Positions 53,701 to 58,957 of a stretch of DNA of 64,000 nt are shown piece after piece. The position numbers and the translations under genes are program-made. Position 1 is the first letter of the stretch. Each line of letters starts with the position of its first letter. The DNA is from Puffinus mauretanicus (Eukaryota; Chordata; Aves; Procellariiformes; Procellariidae): positions 2,480,001-2,544,000 of the forward strand of contig JAJKFH010000102.1 in assembly GCA_023333565.1 (NCBI GenBank), in the 5' to 3' direction. The notes beneath the pieces were generated by a model. That model was given only the letters and a program-made list of their open reading frames with translations. It made no database searches and was not told the origin of the DNA.

Positions 53701-56700
53701 AGCTCGCAGGATCCCACCGGTCAGACCATGGAGCCGGAGAGCAACCAAGGTAACACCTCGAGCGCCCGCCTGCCAACGCGGCGGTTCCTGCCTGTAGCGC
53801 GTTTGACCTTCCCTGCCTGACCCTTTGCTCGCTGCCAGGCACCCCTCCTGCCCGCTGCACAGCACCACCGTTTGCCGTGCCAGGATAGACCCTCTGCCCA
53901 CCGGTGTACGCTTGCGAGGAGGGCAAGGGAGCACCCCCAGGCCAGCTTTGTTGCTCTTGGGCTCTAACCTCGTAGGGTCCCAAACTTAACTGTCTTGCAG
54001 ATGCACAAAACCTGTGTCTGCAAATGTGGTTTTATTTGGATTTGCGCCACTAGAGAAGCAAAAAATATGCCCTGACTTTCAGGCTTACCAGAGTCAGTTC
54101 TAAACGGTGGCTGAGGCTCAGCAACAAAAGCAGGTTTTTTTCTAGAAAAGAATTAAAATCTTGATTAAATAGTTGTGGGACACACATTTTTTTATGTATA
54201 TCTTTTTTAATCTAAATTGGAATATATTTTTCCACTCCAGCCATCGCTTAGATTTTTCTAAGAATTTTTTTTCACTGTAGCCTGCCAGAGGTCCCCTCTG
54301 TCCCAGCTATACCTGCAAGCTATCAGCTTGCCATGGGGTGCAAATGCAAAGCATAGGCTGTGATGCTTCTAGAGCTCACTTGGAGTTAATATAAAATTGG
54401 ATCTGCAGAGAGTTAGGTAAGGAAAGAAGACGTTATGTGAATAAATGGTTTAAATATACTCCTTTGAGTATATGTCAGTACAGCTTCTCCTCTGAAATGC
54501 ACATGTGCCTTGGGAGTTTAATATCTCAAAGTCTTCACACAACAGGACTGCCCGAAAGCCCCTGAGCAGCCGTGTCAGTTCAGGTGGGACAGCAGTGTGT
54601 CGTGTGTGCCATCACAAGTTTCTTTCTAGTTGAATTTCATTCATTCTAGCTGGTAAACTAGAGATCAAAAAAAACCCTTAAAAATAAAACAAACCTAAAG
54701 TAGAGATCAAAAAAACCCAGAGATCAAAAAAAATTTTTTTTTTTTTCATTAATACTAGCTGGTAAACTAGAGATCAAAACCCTTGCATCTTTTATCGATC
54801 CCTTGTGTGCTTTGCACTAAGAGGAAACTCTTTCCTTGTGTGGCATTGCTTAAAAGTCATCACCACTTAACTGTGCTGGATATAGAACAGAGACGGGGGG
54901 AGGACGTTGAGTGATTGCAGGGCAGAGTAGCCACATCACCAAATCACAGTTGGTTAAAATATGGCTGCGATCGGCTCCGCAGTATCTCGGTGTGTGGTAG
55001 CGCTTCTGCCCAAGCTGTGGGGTTTGTGGACCAGAAGGGGCAACACAGCATGAAATCAAGCTGCCGTTACCCCGGCTTCTTAGCTTGCTGTCATGTGGAT
55101 CCTGCTGTATTTCCCAACTCTGCCTCTCCGTTAGGCAGCCTCTGCACACCCGTGTGTCAGACCAAGCCCACGTGTGCAATGTTACTCCGGTGGAGGTGCG
55201 ACTTGCAAACTGTAGCGGGCCTGTATCTTAAGGGTTCAGTCCACGTGTGCCATCTTTCCAAGAGAGGTGTAACCTCATGAGGAGTTTTTAAAAGAGCCCT
55301 TTTCAAAGAAGGAGCTACTAAAGATCGCTTAACTTTGCCAAAATGCACTTCAGAATTGCTAGAGGTCTCTGAAGGAAAGATGGTGTGATGAGTGTGGGAG
55401 GGAGGCTGCAGCCCCGCAGAAGAGCAGTTGTCCTGGTGCCATGCTCCGACAGTCCCGTAGAGAGGTTTGAGTAGAGGACAGGACATTGTAGGCTTCAGAG
55501 TACTTACGATGGAAGGACCTTCCTGGCTTTAGAAAGTCACTCCTTTTTCTCTTCCATTTGCACAAAATTGGGATGCTTTCTCCATCCAGATGTTAGGGAC
55601 TTGTCGGGCAGAGCTGCCCAGCAACTTTGGGCCAGCAGCAAAAGAGGATGCTGAGAGGCTTCTTTGGTAGACCTGGTTAAGCTGTCAGGAATTACTCTTT
55701 GAGACATGTTCTTTGGGTGAGCACGTGTGCGTGTGTCAGGCAGGGAGGGCCGATTTCTGAAATTAGACCTATGCGTGACTTTTTTCCCCCCTCTCTTTCC
55801 AGTGGAGCCGCCAGCAGGCATGGAAGAGAAGGCTCAGTGCATCGGCATTCCCGACGGGGCCTACGCCAAACTCCTACCTCATCCCAAGCCCCCCCTGCCC
55901 ATGGAGTGCACCAGGCGCGCCTTGCCCCCGGACGGGGAGGGGGACGGCTCCGGCGTGAAGGGTGACCTGAAGGCAGGGCAGGGCAAGGGCGCGTGGCCGG
56001 TGGAGAGCGGCTACGCCAGCGGCCCGGGCTGTGTGAGGGACCTGGTGCCCACCTCCGAGAGAGGGGGTCCCCTGCCTGAGAACGGGGCAGCGGGCGAGGG
56101 GCCGGCGGCCGGCGCCGAGGGGAAGGGGCTAGCCGCCAACCTGCTGGAGAAGCCCCTCTGCGGCGGGGGGAAGGCTCTGCCCGAAGCGGCCGTGCCTTGC
56201 GTGGGGCAGGGCACCGGCCTCCCCGGCATGGACGCTGGCTCCATGGGGGCTGCCCCCAACCAATTCCACCCTCTCTACATGCCCGGTCTGGAATACCCAA
56301 ATTCGGCCGGGCGGTACCACATCAACCCAGGCCTGCAGGGGTTCGGCCCTGTGATGGGGGGGAAGCCGCCTCCTCCTGCCTCTCACCCCCAGCATTTTCC
56401 CCCACGGGGCTTCCAGCCGAGCAGCGCCCACCCCAGTGTCTTCCCCCGGTATCGGCCCCCCCAGGGCATGCCCTACCCTTACCAGCCGCAGCCTCAGCCT
56501 TCCTACCACCACTACCAGCGACCGCCCTACTACGCCTGTCCGCAGGGCTACTCGGACTGGCAGAGGCCTCTCCACCCCCAGGCCAGCCCCAGCGGGCACC
56601 CCACCGCCCACCCGCCCCTGAGCAGACCCCCTTTCCCGGACCGGGGGTCCACCAGCGGCTTGCAGGGCTGCGAGGCACTGAGCGCTGCCCTGGCCTCTCC

Positions 56701-58463
56701 CAACCGCATGGACGTAGCGAGTGCCAAAGAGGTTTCTCCGAGCGACGGGCAGGATCTGGGGCCTGAAGACGAGAAGTCCGAGGAGTCCCAGGAAAGACCG
56801 GAGAGTCCCAAAGAGTTTCTTGATTTGGACAACCACAATGCGGCCACGAAGAGGCAAAGCTCGGTGGCAGCGGGGGAGTTCCTCTACGGAGCCCCCCCAC
56901 CGCACCTGGGTTCAGGGATGGGATTGGCCCGACGGCTTTCCCTCCCCATGGAGTGATGCTACAGACTGGCTCTCCTTATGCATCCCGGCATCCTGCCGGT
57001 CATTTCCAGCCCAGGACGTACGGATCGCCCATGAATGCTCACCTGTCTCATCATCCGGCTTCCGGCCAGGCCAATGGCCTCTCTCAGGAGGGACCCCTGT
57101 ACCGCTGCCGGGAGGAGAACGTAGGTCACTTTCAGGCCTTGCTGATGGAGCAGAGAGGCAGTGGAGGTGGCATGGGGGGGCCACCCCAGGACTTGTATAG
57201 ACCCTCGGGGTAAGATCGTGTTTTCTGCAAGAAGGCAAGGCGGGAGGGGGGCAATGCCTGGGTGACGATAAGTGTTGGATATCCTTGAAAGGACATGGGT
57301 TGAAGTCAGAGGAGATGACAAGTGTTGTTGAGAGGCTAACAGATGACTCTTAGACCCTTGGAGTAAAAGGTCTCTTGGACCTTTCTGTAAGCTGGAGAAA
57401 ATCTTGTTGCAACTCCTTAAAACCAAGTAGCAATAGCCATCATGGAGACCTGTTAGCCTGTCCCATCCATCTCATCCCCACACCAGTGCTTTGTTTTATC
57501 TGACAGTGTTTTGTTAATGTGTCATCCAGGGTTGTGCACCTCTTAATCAAATGAGCTCTTACCATTTTCTTTGCAAGAAGTTTATTGCATCTTTCTCATA
57601 GCCGGGCAGAGTAGTTAACTAAAGTTATGAACTTGTTATGAACTCCTTTACTTTAATGTTGCCCTCTTTTTCCCCTCCTCTTGCCTTGCCCTTCCTCTCT
57701 GTCTCAAATTTCCCTCACAGAAAATTACTTCTCACTGAGATTGAGCGTATCACATTTTATTCCCGAGTGGAAAATTCTGCTATTCCAAAAATTCCCTGTT
57801 CAGATTTCATAAATGTGCTTCGACTGCTACTGTTTTGTCATAGTCCCAGCATGACAGTCCTTTCTGAAGTATTCAGGGGGCTTGGCTTACAACTAAGCCA
57901 TTGCGGGGGTGGCATGGATTAAAGGTTGTGTTTTGGGGGGAAGCCAGAAAGAAGAATACACGAGATGCATGCTTGTATGCGAATGTTGTATGTATGCATT
58001 CAACCAAGTAGATGGGATTTGCTCTTGATGTTCATGTGCTAAAACTCTCTCCATTCAACCTGGCTTCAGAATGCAAATGCATCAGGCTCAAGTTCCCTTC
58101 CCGAAGATGCCTACAGCAACCATGTCCCGGGAAGATTTGACGCCACAAAAACCATCAGCGTTGCCTCTGGATCAAGTAAGGGCCGCTAGAGAGAGCAGAG
58201 TTGAAATGCGAGTCTTTCTCTTCCCACCGGTTAAAGGAGTGAAGTCTTGGATGAGAGGGGGAGGCACTGGAGGAAGCTGGGAAGTGGACTGCTGCTCTGC
58301 AGAGGAGTTAGGGATGTCTCTGTAGTCTTAGCTGACTGTGAAATGTAACTTGGGTGGACAGATAGCGCTAGCTTTGAACTGGTGGCATGCAATCGTGAGG
58401 TTGCTCCTTTCTGAAGTTGCCGGTTAAAGCCTCTAATTCTTGTTCTTCCTCTTCCAGAGCTAG
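11613..58463 (+). CDS. CECR2: CECR2 chromatin-remodelling bromodomain protein, coding exons 2-19 (5' partial, one frameshift)
   Basis: Known for the family: CECR2 is a nuclear protein that pairs with ISWI ATPases (SNF2L/SMARCA1, SNF2H/SMARCA5) in the CERF remodelling complex, binds acetyl-lysine and is needed for neural tube closure in mice. Seen: 18 exons with GT-AG borders and compatible phases. Counting from the first residue encoded here, the order is: conserved N-terminal DDT-like region (about 1-95), AT-hook [11 protein letters not shown] (about 157-167), charged coiled-coil (about 285-326), bromodomain (about 383-475) with WPF at 394-396 and the acetyl-lysine Asn at 451, a Ser run (545-558), then a Pro/Gly/His-rich tail. 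About 1423 residues would be encoded if the frame were continuous, plus roughly 40 from the missing first exon, close to my recollection of about 1480 in human. Oddity: a one-base loss at about 56924 breaks the frame. The exon 1 promoter is outside the window. Confidence 0.96.
11708..16377 (+). other. CECR2 intron 2, first part
   Basis: This is AT-rich intronic sequence up to the CR1 insertion. Nothing coding or clearly repetitive was seen. Confidence 0.7.
16660..18350 (+). pseudogene. CR1 ORF2 reverse transcriptase remnant
   Basis: Three frames together cover a CR1 reverse transcriptase. Segment one (to 17410) carries the palm region with [10 protein letters not shown]. Segment two has [20 protein letters not shown]. 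Segment three has FADDTKLG (catalytic Asp pair at about 17580-17585) and the C-terminal [20 protein letters not shown] region. Lesions seen: TAA at 16666 and TAG at 16684. A small deletion near 17410 changes frame. About 10 bases are missing at 17570 just before FADD, making TAA. TAG at 17625 and TGA at 17661 follow. The N-terminal endonuclease is absent, so no functional protein is possible. Confidence 0.92.
18443..18458 (+). repeat. CR1 3'-terminal octamer repeat
   Basis: ATTCTATG occurs twice in tandem at the element's end. This microsatellite-like tail is diagnostic of avian CR1 and marks the plus-strand 3' end. Confidence 0.9.
21360..23440 (+). mobile_element. Possible degraded retroelement, weakly supported
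   Basis: Around 21838-21920 a frame reads [18 protein letters not shown], a Cys-Cys-His-Cys pattern resembling the zinc-finger-like start of gag-type ORFs of some reptile and bird retroelements. An AATAAA (21723) lies about 100 bases before it. A 215-codon open frame (22414-23061) follows that I do not recognise. No reverse transcriptase, integrase or terminal repeats were identified. It may equally be ordinary intron. Confidence 0.2.
27736..27749 (+). repeat. A14 homopolymer
   Basis: Fourteen A lie in intron 2. No retroposed gene body was recognised immediately upstream. Confidence 0.8.
28254..28271 (+). repeat. (TTG)6 microsatellite
   Basis: Six TTG units lie in intron 2. Confidence 0.85.
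28984..29013 (+). promoter_or_regulatory. G-quadruplex motif in CECR2 intron 2
   Basis: Four G-runs (5, 7, 4 and 3) with loops of 6, 1 and 4 bases satisfy the standard G3+N1-7 pattern. A T11 run and another G10 run follow by 29050. The role is unknown. Confidence 0.5.
34312..34495 (+). CDS. CECR2: CECR2 exon 3
   Basis: The acceptor is ttccttggttag and the donor is aag|gtgctt. It encodes [20 protein letters not shown] and continues to [16 protein letters not shown]. This is the rest of the conserved N-terminal DDT-like module that contacts the ISWI ATPase. The first base completes the split Thr codon. Another AG seven bases into the exon would be out of frame. Confidence 0.95.
34496..35250 (+). 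other. CECR2 intron 3
   Basis: This 755-nt intron has GT-AG borders and nothing else notable. Confidence 0.85.
35251..35390 (+). CDS. CECR2: CECR2 exon 4
   Basis: The acceptor is gtgggtgcag and the donor is gacag|gtaagag. It encodes [15 protein letters not shown], then [20 protein letters not shown]. The [14 protein letters not shown] stretch is a conserved CECR2 signature resembling WHIM-type motifs that follow DDT domains. It ends two bases into a codon. Confidence 0.95.
35391..35903 (+). other. CECR2 intron 4
   Basis: This 513-nt GC-rich intron has a strong G-run cluster near its 5' end. Confidence 0.85.
35486..35545 (+). other. G-run cluster in CECR2 intron 4
   Basis: At least six runs of three or more G, including one of ten, lie within 60 bases downstream of exon 4. 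Intronic G-runs close to a donor are known splicing enhancers. This is compositional evidence only. Confidence 0.45.
35904..36008 (+). CDS. CECR2: CECR2 exon 5 (AT-hook)
   Basis: The acceptor is cattttgcag and the donor is ctgag|gtatgg. It encodes [21 protein letters not shown] followed by an acidic stretch. The RRGRPPK core is an AT-hook expected to bind the minor groove of AT-rich DNA. Split Arg codons at both ends keep the phase. Confidence 0.94.
36009..36624 (+). other. CECR2 intron 5
   Basis: This 616-nt intron has a T-rich acceptor tract. Nothing else was seen. Confidence 0.85.
36625..36674 (+). CDS. CECR2: CECR2 exon 6 (50-nt exon)
   Basis: The acceptor is ttttttggtag and the donor is aatg|gtaaag. 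It encodes [17 protein letters not shown], matching the EKQEEN... segment of mammalian CECR2. It is recognised mainly because its phase joins exons 5 and 7 exactly. Confidence 0.88.
36675..39088 (+). other. CECR2 intron 6
   Basis: This 2.4-kb intron carries the 39-bp tandem duplication at 37131. No further exon was seen. Confidence 0.85.
37131..37208 (+). repeat. Perfectly abutting 39-bp tandem duplication in CECR2 intron 6
   Basis: Two 39-bp units (37131-37169 and 37170-37208) start agctcggtaaatgatgtctt and end acctacctaaggg. They differ at one base (cttcggg against ctttggg). The near-identity indicates a recent duplication. Confidence 0.9.
39089..39258 (+). CDS. CECR2: CECR2 exon 7
   Basis: The acceptor is atgttgttgaag, which has a weak pyrimidine tract. 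The donor is cagaag|gtgagg. It encodes [20 protein letters not shown], then [20 protein letters not shown] and NMIAQK, almost unchanged from mammals. It ends in phase 0. Confidence 0.95.
39259..40005 (+). other. CECR2 intron 7
   Basis: This is a 747-nt intron without notable content. Confidence 0.85.
40006..40083 (+). CDS. CECR2: CECR2 exon 8
   Basis: The acceptor is ccctgtttcag and the donor is caggag|gtgagg. It encodes 26 codons, including [17 protein letters not shown], matching the family's HPRWMSDH...KPVKQE. The exon is in phase at both ends and could be skipped without changing the frame. Confidence 0.93.
40084..44944 (+). other. CECR2 intron 8
   Basis: This 4.9-kb intron contains the ancient CR1-like remnant at 43.0-43.5 kb. 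A very strong pyrimidine tract at 44809-44838 ends in an AG that is not the exon 9 acceptor. Confidence 0.85.
43016..43470 (+). mobile_element. Ancient CR1/L3-like LINE remnant (reverse transcriptase C-terminus)
   Basis: Around 43151-43225 the sequence reads [17 protein letters not shown], matching the CR1/L3 motif family VQRRATRMIKGLE..LPYEER. About 43380-43460 (ggagaaactggctaac, then tgtggactcacagaatggc, then ttaggaaggaggtagaag) resembles the element's LRRN..VxLWNSLPxEVVE end. It is strongly diverged with internal losses, much older than the copy at 16.4 kb. The borders are approximate. Confidence 0.55.
44945..45101 (+). CDS. CECR2: CECR2 exon 9 (charged coiled-coil)
   Basis: The acceptor is cgttttgtcacag and the donor is gaag|gtaagt. 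It encodes [20 protein letters not shown] and continues with [19 protein letters not shown]. This is a Glu/Arg/Lys-rich helix predicted to form a coiled-coil or single alpha-helix. The exon begins with GTAAAC, so the acceptor AG sits directly against a donor-like sequence. Confidence 0.93.
45102..48632 (+). other. CECR2 intron 9
   Basis: This 3.5-kb intron contains a MIR-like fragment at 45917. No other feature was supported. Confidence 0.85.
45917..45990 (-). repeat. MIR-like SINE fragment
   Basis: Plus-strand pieces such as tctgccac, caccttggcaaattgcat, tctctgtgctttaattctcc and atctgta follow in the order of the reverse complement of the MIR core (ctgccac...gaccttgggcaagtt...ctctgtgcctcagtttcc...atctgtaaaa). 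This is an old SINE shared across amniotes, aligned by eye. Confidence 0.45.
48633..48762 (+). CDS. CECR2: CECR2 exon 10
   Basis: The acceptor is tccccactgcag and the donor is gatct|gtgagt. It encodes [20 protein letters not shown], then [13 protein letters not shown] and EERRTKDL. It matches the family segment linking the charged helix to the bromodomain. Confidence 0.95.
49050..49087 (+). CDS. CECR2: CECR2 exon 11 (38-nt exon)
   Basis: The acceptor is cccattacag and the donor is aaag|gttagt. It encodes [12 protein letters not shown], which leads into helix Z of the bromodomain. It was located from phase and conservation because it is too short to stand out as an ORF. Introns of 287 and 102 nt flank it. 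Confidence 0.94.
49190..49281 (+). CDS. CECR2: CECR2 exon 12 (bromodomain helix Z and ZA loop)
   Basis: The acceptor is gctactgccag and the donor is attaag|gtatgg. It encodes [14 protein letters not shown], then [20 protein letters not shown] is the hydrophobic shelf, and the Pro and Tyr residues belong to the ZA loop that lines the acetyl-lysine pocket. Confidence 0.97.
49567..49693 (+). CDS. CECR2: CECR2 exon 13 (bromodomain helices A-B)
   Basis: The acceptor is gtggcatttcag and the donor is gcagtg|gtaagag. It encodes [20 protein letters not shown], then [16 protein letters not shown]. The conserved acetyl-lysine-binding Asn of KYNG is encoded at 49678-49680. The PMD motif is intact, so the reader pocket looks functional. 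Confidence 0.97.
49694..51114 (+). other. CECR2 intron 13
   Basis: This 1.4-kb intron splits the bromodomain between its acetyl-lysine Asn and helix C. Nothing else was seen. Confidence 0.85.
51115..51548 (+). CDS. CECR2: CECR2 exon 14 (end of bromodomain, Ser-rich linker)
   Basis: The acceptor is tttttgactgcag and the donor is cagatg|gtaagg. It completes the bromodomain ([20 protein letters not shown]) and encodes the conserved [17 protein letters not shown] acidic stretch, an Arg-rich run and a 14-codon Ser tract (13 Ser, 1 Phe) at 51381-51422. It ends with [18 protein letters not shown] linker sequence. Both phases match the neighbouring exons. Confidence 0.96.
51381..51422 (+). repeat. 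Coding TCN (serine) trinucleotide tract in exon 14
   Basis: Fourteen codons, mostly TCC and TCT, encode nine Ser, one Phe and four Ser. They lie just after the bromodomain. The pure TCC core of five units makes it a candidate for length variation. Confidence 0.85.
51549..52678 (+). other. CECR2 intron 14
   Basis: This is a 1.1-kb intron without recognised features. Confidence 0.85.
52679..52807 (+). CDS. CECR2: CECR2 exon 15
   Basis: The acceptor is gcgtcccccag and the donor is atgcag|gtaaga. It encodes [16 protein letters not shown], then [19 protein letters not shown]. The 43 codons are in phase, and the sequence matches the start of the proline-rich tail of mammalian CECR2. Confidence 0.95.
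52927..53749 (+). CDS. CECR2: CECR2 exon 16 (Pro-rich tail)
   Basis: The acceptor follows a TC-repeat pyrimidine tract (tctccctcctccccag), and the donor is caaccaag|gtaaca. It encodes 274 codons rich in Pro, Gly and His. Anchors include [39 protein letters not shown] and [20 protein letters not shown]. Base composition is very GC-rich, which creates long open frames on both strands that are not genes. Confidence 0.95.
53750..55802 (+). other. CECR2 intron 16
   Basis: This 2.05-kb intron contains the 25-bp direct repeats with A/T runs at 54646-54779. No exon was seen. Confidence 0.85.
54646..54779 (+). repeat. 25-bp direct repeat flanking an A/T-rich block
   Basis: A 25-bp sequence beginning ctagctggtaaactagagat occurs at 54646-54670 and 54755-54779. 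Two extra partial copies of agatcaaaaaaa lie between them, together with a run of T. It lies in CECR2 intron 16 and looks like local slippage or duplication. Confidence 0.85.
55803..57209 (+). CDS. CECR2: CECR2 exon 17 (largest exon, carries a frameshift)
   Basis: The acceptor is cctctctttccag and the donor is tcggg|gtaaga. Conserved anchors are [51 protein letters not shown] and [20 protein letters not shown]. At 56921-56928 the reading passes from GGA to TTGGCC where the family needs one more base. The frame then runs into TGA at 56954-56956. The next frame over continues [20 protein letters not shown] to [20 protein letters not shown] and RPSG, clearly CECR2. Whether this is a real mutation or a read/assembly indel cannot be decided here. 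Confidence 0.94.
57210..58069 (+). other. CECR2 intron 17
   Basis: This is an 860-nt intron without notable features. Confidence 0.85.
58070..58175 (+). CDS. CECR2: CECR2 exon 18
   Basis: The acceptor is cctggcttcag and the donor is gatcaa|gtaagg. It encodes [20 protein letters not shown], then [15 protein letters not shown], matching the C-terminus of mammalian CECR2. It is readable only in the frame restored after the exon 17 frameshift. Confidence 0.93.
58458..58463 (+). CDS. CECR2: CECR2 exon 19 coding part: Ser and stop
   Basis: After the acceptor ttcctcttccag the next codons are AGC TAG, giving the family's exact C-terminus LPLDQS. The rest of this exon is 3' untranslated. Confidence 0.9.
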   Translation, partial: S

Positions 58464-58742
58464 TCCGAGGAAAGAAGGACCTCACAAAGACGAAAGCCAC
58501 ACGTGATTTGGACAAGGGGGAGGAGGGGCAGGCCTTCCTCCCACCCTCCCCTCGCCCGAGCAGCATGTAGCTTCCTGGGTCCGTGGAACATGGTGCCGCG
58601 ACAGCCTTTGTGTTGGAAACCTGGAGCGGTGCTGGGCCCCAGCCAGCCGAGCAGCTGGCTTGCCACCGCAGGGCGAGCGTCGCAAACCAGTGGCTTTCCG
58701 TGACCGGAGACTGCGTCTCGTTCAGGGTTTGAGGGATTTTTT

Positions 58743-58766
58743 GGGTGGGGAGGGCGGGGGTGGGGG
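58743..58766 (+). promoter_or_regulatory. G-quadruplex-forming motif in CECR2 3' UTR
   Basis: There are five G-runs of 3-5 separated by single bases (GGG-T-GGGG-A-GGG-C-GGGGG-T-GGGGG). Single-nucleotide loops favour a very stable quadruplex in RNA as well as DNA. The function is inferred. Confidence 0.6.
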
Positions 58767-58904
58767 CGGAAACTTTCATTGACTGCTAAACTCAGGTATA
58801 TTTTTCAGGGTGGAAGAGGATGATGATGGAATTTTACTTGTAGTATTAACGTGTGTGTTTTGGAGCTGGATCCAGTTTACAGAATTTAACCTGTTGCCTT
58901 TTTA

Positions 58905-58910
58905 AATAAA
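58905..58910 (+). terminator. Canonical poly(A) signal AATAAA for CECR2
   Basis: AATAAA lies in tttaaataaatttctg, about 440 nt after the stop codon. TG-rich sequence (ttgttggtgaatgtattg) follows within 10-30 nt, and a G-run block follows at 58943. This is the expected arrangement of signal, cleavage zone and downstream element. Confidence 0.75.
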
Positions 58911-58942
58911 TTTCTGTTGTTGGTGAATGTATTGTACATAAT

Positions 58943-58957
58943 GGGGGAGGGGGTGGG
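58943..58957 (+). promoter_or_regulatory. G-rich (MAZ-like) downstream element after the poly(A) signal
   Basis: GGGGGAGGGGGTGGG begins 33 nt after the AATAAA. GGGGAGGGG-type MAZ sites are known to promote pausing and poly(A)-site use. The role here is inferred from position. Confidence 0.45.

Larger units (their letters stand above)
58464..58930 (+). other. CECR2: CECR2 3' UTR (end approximate)
   Basis: This stretch runs from the stop codon to shortly after the first good poly(A) signal. It contains a dense G-tract block at 58743-58766. The end is inferred from the signal. Longer forms using AATAAA at 60971 or 61225 are possible. Confidence 0.65.

Noticed and set aside
52986..53753. 255-codon plus-strand frame overlapping exon 16
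   Set aside because: It is a shifted frame of CECR2 exon 16. Conservation and splice phase support the other frame.
55692..56905. Several 190-260-codon antisense and shifted frames over exon 17
   Set aside because: All are shadows of the GC-rich CECR2 exon. None has independent similarity.
56900..56960. Programmed ribosomal frameshifting at the exon 17 shift
   Set aside because: There is no slippery heptamer or known precedent in CECR2, and a simple missing base explains the pattern.
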